This document shows positions 14,581 to 20,419 of a stretch of 20,419 nt of DNA, in pieces. This DNA comes from Tidjanibacter sp. Lineage in GTDB: Bacteria > Bacteroidota > Bacteroidia > Bacteroidales > Rikenellaceae. Position numbers and translations under genes: made by a program. The DNA lies in assembly GCA_017630115.1 (NCBI GenBank), contig JAGBVY010000135.1:1-20419 (forward strand). Reading direction: 5' to 3'. How positions within the stretch are numbered: position 1 is the first letter of the stretch; every line of letters begins with the position of its first letter. The notes under the pieces are model-generated. The model saw nothing but the letters and a program-made list of their open reading frames with translations. It made no database searches and had not been told where the DNA came from.

Positions 14581-15723
14581 ATGAGAAGAAAAATCACCAT
14601 AGCAACCGACTCATTTAAGGGGTCGCTCACCTCCGCCAAAGCCACCGCAGCACTTGCTGAGGGGGTGCTCTCGGTGTGTCCCACAGCCATCGTGGAGCAG
14701 ATTCCTTTGGCCGACGGAGGCGAGGGTAGTGTGGAGGTGCTGTTGGGTGCTCTGGGCGGCAGGAGGGTTGAACTTATCCTCTCCGACCCTCTGGGCCGAA
14801 CCATAAGGGGCCATTATGCCATCCTTGCCGATGGAGTGGCTGTTGTGGAGGTGGCCCAAGCGGTGGGTCTGGGGTTGCTCGCGCCCTCGGAGCGCAATCC
14901 TATGGTGACCTCCTCGCGCGGTGTGGGTCAGATGATTCGCCACGCCATTGAGGTGGAGGGTGCTCGTAGGGTAGTTGTCTGTTTGGGAGGTAGCTCCACT
15001 TGCGATAGTGGTGTGGGTATGATTGCCGAGTTGGGCTTTGAGCTATTCGACTCAGAGGGCCATAGGGTAGAGCCTTTGGCTTGCAATCTGACTCAGGTGG
15101 CAACTATCGAGGCCACACCCTTTGCGCGTGAGTTGATGATAGGAGGAGTGGAGTTTGAGGTGGCGGTAGATGTTATGAGTCCGCTTTGTGGCCCTTTGGG
15201 GGCAGCTTGCCTCTTCGCCCCTCAGAAGGGGGCTTCTCCAAGCGATGTGGAGGCTCTCGAAGAGGGCTTAGACCATTTTGCCGAGGTTGCCTTGCGCTTT
15301 TCGGGGCGCGATATGCGCTCGGTGGAGGGTGCAGGTGCAGCAGGAGGTATGGGTGGCGCGTTGTGGGCCTTGCTTGGAGCAACCATTTATAGCGGTGGCG
15401 AACTCATTACTCAGAGGTGTTGCTTTGAGCAGAGAGCCGAGGGGAGCAGGGTGGTCATTACGGGCGAGGGACGCTTAGACAGGCAGACTATGCTCGGTAA
15501 ACTGCCCTCGGTGGTGTTGCATAGGGCCAAAGGTATGGGCCTTGCGGTGGTGGCTGTGGGCGGTATGGTGGAGTGGTCGGAGGAGTTGCTCGGGGCTGGA
15601 TTCGACCAGATTGTTGAGGCCACACCTGAGGGTATGCCACTCGCCGAGGCGCTCAAAATAGAGGTGGCCCAAGACAACCTCAGAAGGGTGGGTCACCAGT
15701 TGGCCGAGCGATGGCTGTTGTGA
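14581..15723 (+). CDS. Glycerate kinase (type I, GlxK/GarK family)
   Basis: Cytosolic enzyme that phosphorylates D-glycerate with ATP; members of this family mostly give 2-phosphoglycerate. The length of 380 residues is typical. Family landmarks: start KITIATDSFKGSLTS (D10, K13), ADGGEGS in the first domain, GGSSTCDSGVGM with the nucleotide/substrate loop, GGMGGALWALLGA, and TGEGRLDRQT (294-303) near the C-terminus with conserved E296, R298 and D300. ATG 14581 is chosen over an upstream TTG because the promoter box ends just before it. It diverges from the exchanger operon and is followed after 48 bases by the YhhQ gene, which has its own promoter overlapping this gene's stop region. A link to glyoxylate, serine or sugar-acid breakdown is plausible but not shown. 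Confidence 0.95.
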   Translation: MRRKITIATDSFKGSLTSAKATAALAEGVLSVCPTAIVEQIPLADGGEGSVEVLLGALGGRRVELILSDPLGRTIRGHYAILADGVAVVEVAQAVGLGLLAPSERNPMVTSSRGVGQMIRHAIEVEGARRVVVCLGGSSTCDSGVGMIAELGFELFDSEGHRVEPLACNLTQVATIEATPFARELMIGGVEFEVAVDVMSPLCGPLGAACLFAPQKGASPSDVEALEEGLDHFAEVALRFSGRDMRSVEGAGAAGGMGGALWALLGATIYSGGELITQRCCFEQRAEGSRVVITGEGRLDRQTMLGKLPSVVLHRAKGMGLAVVAVGGMVEWSEELLGAGFDQIVEATPEGMPLAEALKIEVAQDNLRRVGHQLAERWLL

Positions 15724-15748
15724 AACTCAATAAAAAGTGCTACCTTTG
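15718..15748 (+). promoter_or_regulatory. Promoter of yhhQ and the radical SAM gene
   Basis: TTG (15718-15720, inside the end of the glycerate kinase gene), a 20-base spacer and TACCTTTG (15741-15748). Predicted start near 15755, ATG at 15772. Confidence 0.7.
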
Positions 15749-15771
15749 TGGCCAAATAAGTAGAAAACATT

Positions 15772-16527
15772 ATGACAAACAAGGTTCCGGAAAACCCTTT
15801 CAAAACCGAACAGCACACCCCAGAGTGTGCCTTCTCTTCGCCTGAACTGCATCCCGCAGCCCACAAAGGCGAATCCAAATGTTCGGTACAAATCAGTAGG
15901 CAGTCGATGCTGCTTGTGGTGACAACTATCTTTGTCACTCTCTACCTCGTATCCAATGTTATGGCTGTCAAGGTTGTAGGACTGGCCAACCTCTTCTACT
16001 TCGATGCAGGTACCATCACCTTCCCTATGGCCTATATGTTAGGCGATGTGTTGACGGAGATTTGGGGCTATCGCACCACCCGTAAAGTTATCCTGCTGAC
16101 CCTTTTGTGCAATGTGCTGATGGTCATCTGTACCCGCATTGGAGTGTGGCTTCCCTCGCCCGACTATCTGGCCACTACCGAGGCGGCCTACAATACAATG
16201 TTCGACTATGTGCCTCGCATTGTGCTTGGCTCGTTGGTGGGCTTTGCTTTGGGCGAACTGTCTAATGCGTGGTGTATGGAGCGCATAAAGAGGGCCACCC
16301 GAGGTCGCCGCTTGTGGGTGCGTACCATTGGTAGCTCTATGGTGGGCTACTTGTTCGACTCGCTGCCTTTTGTGCTGATTGCCTTTGCGGGTGTGGTCTC
16401 AACCCACGATTTGGTGATGATGTGCATCTTGCAATATGTGCTAAAACTCGCCATTGAGGTGCTCTTTGGTACACCTCTAGCCTATGCTACCGTTGGCTTT
16501 ATCCGTCGCCATACGAGCGATAATTAA
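15772..16527 (+). CDS. yhhQ: Queuosine precursor transporter (YhhQ/VUT family)
   Basis: Inner-membrane protein of 251 residues importing a 7-deazaguanine precursor of queuosine (preQ0/preQ1 or queuine in characterised relatives). Family signatures: LYLVSNVMAVKVVGL in the first helix, then FDAGTITFPMAYMLGDVLTEIWGYR, the most diagnostic stretch, and a later NAWCMERIKRATRGRRLWVRTIGSSMVGYLFDSL segment with the charged loop before a helix; six helices are expected. Compared with E. coli YhhQ it has an extra polar N-terminal extension of about 45 residues before the first helix. The promoter position supports the ATG at 15772. The next gene, 37 bases downstream on the same strand, is a small radical-SAM-like protein, which suggests a salvage pair for queuosine or queuine. 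Confidence 0.93.
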   Translation: MTNKVPENPFKTEQHTPECAFSSPELHPAAHKGESKCSVQISRQSMLLVVTTIFVTLYLVSNVMAVKVVGLANLFYFDAGTITFPMAYMLGDVLTEIWGYRTTRKVILLTLLCNVLMVICTRIGVWLPSPDYLATTEAAYNTMFDYVPRIVLGSLVGFALGELSNAWCMERIKRATRGRRLWVRTIGSSMVGYLFDSLPFVLIAFAGVVSTHDLVMMCILQYVLKLAIEVLFGTPLAYATVGFIRRHTSDN

Positions 16528-16564
16528 AACCGCCCTTCATACTCCCCTCTGACCAATTTTGGCT

Positions 16565-17248
16565 ATGCAACGCTACTCGCTTATTACGACCAAGTTTCCA
16601 CGCGAATTTCTGCTCCTGCAAGGGGGCGGATGCCGTTGGCGTGGCTGCACCTTCTGCGACTACTATGGCGACGTGAGTGCCGACCCTTATGAGGTCAATA
16701 GAGCTGTGTTGGAGCGGGTTACGGGACGGTATGGGGTGCTCGATATAATCAACTCCGGCTCGGCTATGGAACTCGACGAGAGGACTCTCCAACTGATTTC
16801 GCAAGTTGTTCGGGAGCGACATATCCACACCATCTGGTTTGAGGCCCACTATCTCTACCGCCACCATTTGGCTCGGTTTGCCGAGCGATTCGCCCCTGCC
16901 GAGGTGAAGTTCCGCTGTGGCATTGAGAGCTTCGACGGGAGGGTGCGTAGGGCTTGGAATAAGGGCGTGGGCGAGGATGTTAGGCCCGAAGATGTGGCCC
17001 GCTATTTCCGAGGTGTATGTCTGCTCGTTGGGGTGGAGGGACAAAAAAGAGAGCAAATCCTTAGGGATGTTGCTCTCGCTAGTGAGTTGTTCGACTATTA
17101 TAGCGTCAATCTATTCTGTCCCAATAGCACATCTGTGCGCCGCGATGATGAGCTTGCTCGGTGGTTTGAGAGTGAGCTTGCCCCTGCTCTCGACTCCGAC
17201 CCCAAGGCCGAAGTCCTTGTTGAAAATACCGACCTCGGAGTGGGGTAG
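16565..17248 (+). CDS. Small radical-SAM-like protein, candidate queuosine-salvage enzyme
   Basis: A 227-residue protein starting at ATG 16565 (an in-frame TTG six bases earlier is unlikely). A cysteine cluster near the N-terminus, C23-x4-C28-x2-C31 in GGGCRWRGCTFCDYYGD, resembles the iron-sulfur site of radical SAM enzymes but has four instead of three residues between the first two cysteines. Downstream segments look like a TIM-barrel radical SAM core: IINSGSAMELDERTL, HTIWFEAHYLYR and VKFRCGIESFDGRVRRAW (strand with Glu), then LLVGVEGQ. It is encoded 37 bases after yhhQ in one likely operon. I recall that published queuine-salvage work described a non-canonical radical SAM lyase (QueL) working with a precursor importer; whether this protein is QueL-like I cannot verify. 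QueE is less likely because the usual QueE start motif is absent. It converges on pnuC. Confidence 0.75.
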   Translation: MQRYSLITTKFPREFLLLQGGGCRWRGCTFCDYYGDVSADPYEVNRAVLERVTGRYGVLDIINSGSAMELDERTLQLISQVVRERHIHTIWFEAHYLYRHHLARFAERFAPAEVKFRCGIESFDGRVRRAWNKGVGEDVRPEDVARYFRGVCLLVGVEGQKREQILRDVALASELFDYYSVNLFCPNSTSVRRDDELARWFESELAPALDSDPKAEVLVENTDLGVG

Positions 17249-17264
17249 TGCGCTTGGAGGTGCG

Positions 17265-17963
17265 CTATTCTTGCTGCTGCGACAGCTTAGCACCTCTGCG
17301 CCAGATGATTATGCCGTTGATAGAGTTGATGGTGTACATCGAGTATTTTATCAGCATCAGTCCGCCCACCATCTCGCCCTCGGCCATAACCACAGCCCAC
17401 AACGCCACGTTCAGAAGGTTGCCCGCCAACCAGAAGAACCACTGCTCCCAGAAGGCTAAGGTCATAAGTATCTGACCAATGATAAATACGGTGGTGATGA
17501 AACCATCTTTCAGGGGTTGCCCGGCGTCGGTGTAGTGACCCAAGATGTAGGCCAGAAGGATTGTGCCTGCCGCAGTACCAACAATTGCCAAGATAAGGTG
17601 CAGGGGGCGCATCGAGCGGGTCGTCACCTTCGACTTATCCGACAAATCTTTGCGCTTGCTCCACGCCAAGTAGCCCACCACCTGCATTGGCAGATAGTAG
17701 AGTGCGTTGAGTGCTGCCTGACCGTAGTTGCTGGTCTGGAAGGCGATTATGGCGTAGAGGCTGACGTTTACGGCGCTGAATAGAAAATTCCAGATGCTAC
17801 GCTTTGCGCTCAGCACCGTGCCCGTAACGCCCATCATCAGAGCTATCGTGCCCAGAAGCTCAAACTTCTTCATTATGAGCGAGTAGGCCAACGCGGATAG
17901 AATCGTGATGAGGATTATGGCAATATCAAACGGCCTGAGTGTAGATTGTTTTTTGGTAGTCAT
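17265..17963 (-). CDS. pnuC: PnuC-family vitamin transporter
   Basis: Inner-membrane transporter of 232 residues, about seven helices, of the PnuC family, which imports nicotinamide riboside (PnuC) or, in some Bacteroidetes relatives, thiamine (PnuT) or riboflavin (PnuX) by facilitated diffusion. Landmarks: WNFLFSAVNVSLYAI, the Q94-x2-G97-x3-W101 motif (YYLPMQVVGYLAW), and FWEQWFFWLAGN with clustered tryptophans (W172, W175, W178) and N182. ATG 17963 (MTTKKQST) follows the promoter; an in-frame upstream GTG at 18026 is on the far side of it and is rejected. No TPP or FMN riboswitch is visible in the short leader, so nicotinamide riboside is the default but thiamine cannot be excluded. Its 3' end is 16 bases from the convergent radical SAM gene, with no terminator. 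Confidence 0.9.
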   Translation of the reverse strand: MTTKKQSTLRPFDIAIILITILSALAYSLIMKKFELLGTIALMMGVTGTVLSAKRSIWNFLFSAVNVSLYAIIAFQTSNYGQAALNALYYLPMQVVGYLAWSKRKDLSDKSKVTTRSMRPLHLILAIVGTAAGTILLAYILGHYTDAGQPLKDGFITTVFIIGQILMTLAFWEQWFFWLAGNLLNVALWAVVMAEGEMVGGLMLIKYSMYTINSINGIIIWRRGAKLSQQQE

Positions 17964-17992
17964 TTGCTTTCGATGTTTGTGTTTGATTATTG

Positions 17993-18018
17993 CAAAGATA
18001 GGTATCTTTTCTGATACC
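17993..18018 (-). promoter_or_regulatory. pnuC promoter with an adjacent inverted repeat
   Basis: TATCTTTG on the minus strand (17993-18000), with TTTTG about 24 bases upstream. Between them GGTATC and GATACC (18001-18018, six-base loop) form a perfect inverted repeat touching the -7 box, a position suited to a repressor operator (inference). Confidence 0.55.
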
Positions 18019-18036
18019 CACACCAAAACGCACCGA

Positions 18037-18067
18037 AATTTTCCATTTTCAATTTTCCATTATCCAT
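18037..18067. repeat. AT-rich ATTTTCCATTTTCAATTTTCC tract
   Basis: Repeated ATTTTCC/ATTTTCA words between divergent pnuC and the SH3b gene, like the tracts at 2988-3020 and 4876-4894. Confidence 0.5.
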
Positions 18068-18123
18068 TTGTACTTGGGTGTCTTTTTTATTAAAAGATGG
18101 ACAATTTATCCCCCTCGACATAT

Positions 18124-18154
18124 TTTGAAATCTGATAATTTTTCTCTACTTTTG
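18124..18154 (+). promoter_or_regulatory. Promoter of the SH3b membrane protein gene
   Basis: TTTG (18124-18127), exactly 19 bases, then TACTTTTG (18147-18154). Predicted start near 18161 and a leader of about 35 bases to ATG 18195. Confidence 0.8.
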
Positions 18155-18194
18155 GTATTGATAAATTCTGTCTACTAACACGACCTTTTTTGAC

Positions 18195-19382
18195 ATGAAA
18201 AAACCATTTCTCCTTTTGTGTTGCTTGGTGGTTGCTTTTACAGCCATGGCATCGAAAAATTTGTATTGTGTAGAGGGAGCTTCGGTCCTAAATGTTAGAG
18301 CCAAGTCTTCTACTTCTGCCCCAATATTGGGCACGTTGAAAGAGGGAGAAAGAGTTGAAGTTTCCTGGGTTGACGAAGGCGGATGGGCTGAGATTCTTTA
18401 CCAAGGAGATTTTGGCTATGTGTCGGCGAAGTATATTCGTAAGTTGGATAGGAAGGAAGCATCGAAATTGGACTTGTCTGGAATAGAATGTGTTGAGGGT
18501 GGCTTCTTTGCAAAGTTGGAATTTATAGAAGATAGGTTTGATAAGGCTGAATTACATACCAATTGGACCTTGTTTATCATCATCCCGCTGATTATATTGC
18601 TTTTCGTTTTTATAGAAGAGTGGGAAGATCGTTATTGGCTGTTTATGATTCTTATGTTTGTGCTGACACTTTTTGAAATTTATTATGCTTTGGGTGTAAA
18701 TGCATTTGATTGGCAAGCGTTTCTGAATCCATTCTGGTGGTCGATAGTAAGAGTTGTTTTGGAATTGGTGATAAATGTCGTTTATGTGATTTTTATGGCA
18801 ATGCAATTTTATACATATTTTATTGTTGAAAAACAGCGATATGGTATTCTTAATATGCTTCCAATTTTTTTGATGATGTTCTCACTTTTTATAATGGCGG
18901 TACTTGATTGTTCAGATGAAGCTGTCTTGTGGGTTGTTGTTTCAGTGTTGGCATTGCAAGTGATCTTATTGTTTGTTAAGGATGTAAAAAGATCTTATAA
19001 ATCATTACTGCTGAGAATGATTGGAGCGTTTATATATCCTTTATTGTATGTGATTACAACCCTCAATTTATGCGTTTATACTTATAAAGCGATAATCATG
19101 GCTCTAACGGTGATTGTGGTAGTTGCACTCGTAGGTCTTCTTGTGTCGTTTATAGGTAGTGGTAGCGGCAGCGGCAGTAGTAGTGAAAGTGGTAGTGAAA
19201 GTAGTGGTGATGATGCTGAAATTTGGCGTGCAACTGAAGGCCCTTCTGGTAGACAACTAGATATAGGAAAATTATATCGTCATGGTGTGGGTATAAATGG
19301 TAGATTTATTAATCCGGGTGAATTTCTTGCGGATAATGGTGAACTATATCGTAGGGATTCTGACGGCTGGCATAAAGTGTAA
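18195..19382 (+). CDS. Exported SH3b-domain protein with about seven transmembrane helices
   Basis: A 395-residue protein I cannot name. It starts with a signal peptide (KKPFLLLCCLVVAFTAMA, cleavage about 18-20). A bacterial SH3 domain follows at about 24-82: ASVLNVRAKSSTSAPILGTL, then GWAEILYQGDFGYVSAKYI, the usual SH3b pattern, typically binding peptidoglycan or peptides outside the membrane. Seven hydrophobic helices follow (about 125-142, 147-166, 183-203, 219-238, 243-262, 272-292, 298-320), putting the C-terminus in the cytosol if the SH3b part is outside. After them comes a Gly/Ser/Glu linker (GSGSGSGSSSESGSESSG, 321-338) and a short polar tail with two similar GRxINPGEF/NGELYRR segments. 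The gene is far more AT-rich than its neighbours: one sampled 60-base row has 21 G/C against 37 in a row of the Ca2+ ATPase gene. This suggests a different origin. Confidence 0.8.
   Translation: MKKPFLLLCCLVVAFTAMASKNLYCVEGASVLNVRAKSSTSAPILGTLKEGERVEVSWVDEGGWAEILYQGDFGYVSAKYIRKLDRKEASKLDLSGIECVEGGFFAKLEFIEDRFDKAELHTNWTLFIIIPLIILLFVFIEEWEDRYWLFMILMFVLTLFEIYYALGVNAFDWQAFLNPFWWSIVRVVLELVINVVYVIFMAMQFYTYFIVEKQRYGILNMLPIFLMMFSLFIMAVLDCSDEAVLWVVVSVLALQVILLFVKDVKRSYKSLLLRMIGAFIYPLLYVITTLNLCVYTYKAIIMALTVIVVVALVGLLVSFIGSGSGSGSSSESGSESSGDDAEIWRATEGPSGRQLDIGKLYRHGVGINGRFINPGEFLADNGELYRRDSDGWHKV
19154..19214 (+). repeat. Gly/Ser-coding short tandem repeat
   Basis: Imperfect GGTAGT/GGCAGC/AGTGAA units inside the SH3b gene encode the Ser/Gly/Glu linker. 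They are prone to in-frame length change. Confidence 0.65.
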
Positions 19383-19524
19383 AATTTGATTATTATATCA
19401 AAGGTGTAACAATCCCCAATTCCCCAGTTAAATAATTTAACAGAGCTTCCACCCCTCAAAAGTACCACAAATTCTAGATGATTTCAAGAGTTCTAACTGT
19501 ATTGAATTCCAAATCCCCAATCTC

Positions 19525-19554
19525 TTGTAGATTTAGATTTTTGTGCTACCTTTG
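19525..19554 (+). promoter_or_regulatory. Promoter-like element without a gene
   Basis: TTG (19525-19527), a 19-base spacer and TACCTTTG (19547-19554) on the plus strand. Transcription from here would run antisense into the LRR gene. Confidence 0.45.
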
Positions 19555-19625
19555 ATATAATAATAGGTTTTTTGTGCCCACCACATTCCTCCGAAGAGTG
19601 TGCAGAACTTGGCGTTGTGCCACAC

Positions 19626-19654
19626 AAAAAAGCGAGCCGAAATCCTCGGCTCGC
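19626..19654 (-). terminator. Terminator of the LRR protein gene
   Basis: On the minus strand a perfect 9-bp stem (GCGAGCCGA and TCGGCTCGC, 19632-19654, five-base loop) is followed by six T (19626-19631), 25 bases after the stop codon. Confidence 0.88.
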
Positions 19655-19679
19655 CAAATTACTATTTACTATTTACCAA

Positions 19680-20419
19680 CTACTCGTTGAAGTCGTAGCC
19701 CTCGATATTGTCTGCATATTCGCACCAATACTCGGCTGTTTTGTATGCCTCCACACTCTCGCTGGGCACATAAATCCTGGGCATAGTAGAATGCGTAAAC
19801 TCGAACATAAAACTATTTCCCGCCGGAGGAGTGGTTGGTTTGCAATATACCTCCATACCAGGCGCAGAAAATGAGAATGCACTCTCTCCAATCAAGGTAA
19901 CACCACTGCCAATGGTAAGCGTGTGTAATTGCCAACATCCACAAAATGCCTTATCTCCAATCCAAGTAACGCTATCTGGAATGGTAATGGTAAAAATAGG
20001 CAAATAGCAGAATGCTGCTACGTCAATTCCCTTAACACCGTTGCCAATGGTTATGCTCCAAAGTCTCTCACAACCAGAGAATGCATCCTCCTCAATAAAA
20101 CCAACACTATCTGGAATGGTGATACTTTCAAGCTCTCTGCATTGGTTAAAAACCCCACATCCTATTGTACCAACATTTTCAGGAATGGTGTATTCTTTAA
20201 CTCCTGCTGGGGCGAAAGCTCGGAGAGTACTATAAATCTCAACAAGACACCTGCCGTCTTCCGAGGCAAAGTTTCCCTTAAACTCTTTAAGCTTGGGGCA
20301 ATCTCGGAAAATATTATTATGACATAATTCCTGCACACTGTAAGGAATAGAAACGCTTTCGAGGTTTGTACAGCCATTAAATGCGCCCTCTCCAAATGAG
20401 GTAACACCTTCGGCAATTG
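19680..20419 (-). CDS. BspA-like leucine-rich-repeat surface-type protein, 5'-truncated by the window
   Basis: The reading frame is open from the right edge to the stop at 19680, giving 246 residues of the C-terminal part. A GTG at 20336 is not the start, because the frame upstream continues the repeat pattern (SFGEGAFNGCTNLESVSIP). The protein consists of LRR_5/BspA-type repeats of about 23 residues with the consensus IPDSVxxIGxxAFxGCxxLxxIT; at least six are visible, some irregular, with an insert near KEFKGNFASEDGRC. It ends with an IYVPSESVEAYKTAEYWCEYADNIEGYDF cap region commonly closing such Bacteroidales proteins. Members are usually exported and involved in adhesion or host contact. 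The signal peptide and any anchor lie outside the window. A terminator follows. Confidence 0.88.
   Translation of the reverse strand, partial: IAEGVTSFGEGAFNGCTNLESVSIPYSVQELCHNNIFRDCPKLKEFKGNFASEDGRCLVEIYSTLRAFAPAGVKEYTIPENVGTIGCGVFNQCRELESITIPDSVGFIEEDAFSGCERLWSITIGNGVKGIDVAAFCYLPIFTITIPDSVTWIGDKAFCGCWQLHTLTIGSGVTLIGESAFSFSAPGMEVYCKPTTPPAGNSFMFEFTHSTMPRIYVPSESVEAYKTAEYWCEYADNIEGYDFNE

Larger units (their letters stand above)
19383..19679. other. Intergenic gap with small palindromes and an orphan promoter
   Basis: No convincing gene is seen. Small inverted repeats TTTGAT...ATCAAA (19385-19402) and GTTAAAT-A-ATTTAAC (19427-19441) lie just after the SH3b gene and could act as weak 3' structures. 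An isolated TACCTTTG box lies at 19547-19554. The right end holds the terminator of the minus-strand LRR gene and a TACTATTTACTATTTAC tract. Confidence 0.6.

Noticed and set aside
17964..17992. TPP or FMN riboswitch before pnuC
   Set aside because: The leader is about 20-30 bases long, too short for either aptamer.
19572..19874. 100-codon plus-strand ORF behind the orphan promoter
   Set aside because: It begins with GTG, crosses the LRR terminator and is antisense to the LRR gene; the product has no coherent features.
20334..20336. GTG as start of the LRR protein
   Set aside because: The reading frame stays open to the window edge and the upstream residues continue the leucine-rich repeat pattern.

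Overview
The window looks like a chromosomal segment of a gut-type Bacteroidales bacterium. The main evidence is the promoter signal: most transcription units start just after a TAnnTTTG box (for example TATCTTTG, TACCTTTG, TACATTTG), several with a TTTG element about 19-22 bases upstream, which is the Bacteroidetes primary sigma-factor promoter. Shine-Dalgarno sequences are largely absent, and the gene content fits (lipoproteins, an outer-membrane-type protein, a BspA-like leucine-rich-repeat protein). The coding GC level and intergenic repeats would suit an Alistipes/Rikenellaceae-like genome, but the genus is a guess.

Left part (1-4325): gcvH and malate dehydrogenase (mdh) form a minus-strand unit. 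It diverges from a class I/II aminotransferase that is followed by an acetyl-CoA hydrolase/CoA-transferase family gene. This is central amino-acid and organic-acid metabolism. Next comes a 561-base gap (4326-4886) between convergent genes. It holds no credible gene but is packed with structured repeats: a 34-base direct repeat, a small palindrome array, and opposed 9-base tandem repeats.

Middle (4887-10061): a single-domain PAS protein diverges from a three-gene operon across a 20-base inverted repeat. The operon encodes a secreted outer-membrane-like protein, a lamin-tail/CotH-kinase-like lipoprotein and a TerB-like cytosolic protein. A very long hairpin terminator closes it. I consider this operon and the queuosine-type pair below the best candidates for poorly described biology.

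Right-middle (10062-18000): a P-type Ca2+ ATPase converges on a CaCA-family cation exchanger plus a small secreted helical protein. A perfect 19-bp bidirectional terminator separates them, and two types of Ca2+ exporter sit side by side. Then follow glycerate kinase, a YhhQ/VUT queuosine-precursor transporter with an adjacent small radical-SAM-like protein (C-x4-C-x2-C), and a convergent PnuC-family vitamin transporter.

Right end (18001-20419): a noticeably AT-richer gene encodes a secreted-SH3b, seven-transmembrane protein with a Gly/Ser linker. A gap with an orphan promoter follows, then a minus-strand leucine-rich-repeat surface-type protein that runs off the window edge. Several start codons were corrected on the basis of promoters and protein starts: the Ca2+ ATPase at 10129, glycerate kinase at 14581, the radical SAM protein at 16565, the exchanger at 14429 and PnuC at 17963. 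No rRNA, tRNA, CRISPR array or insertion-sequence transposase was seen.
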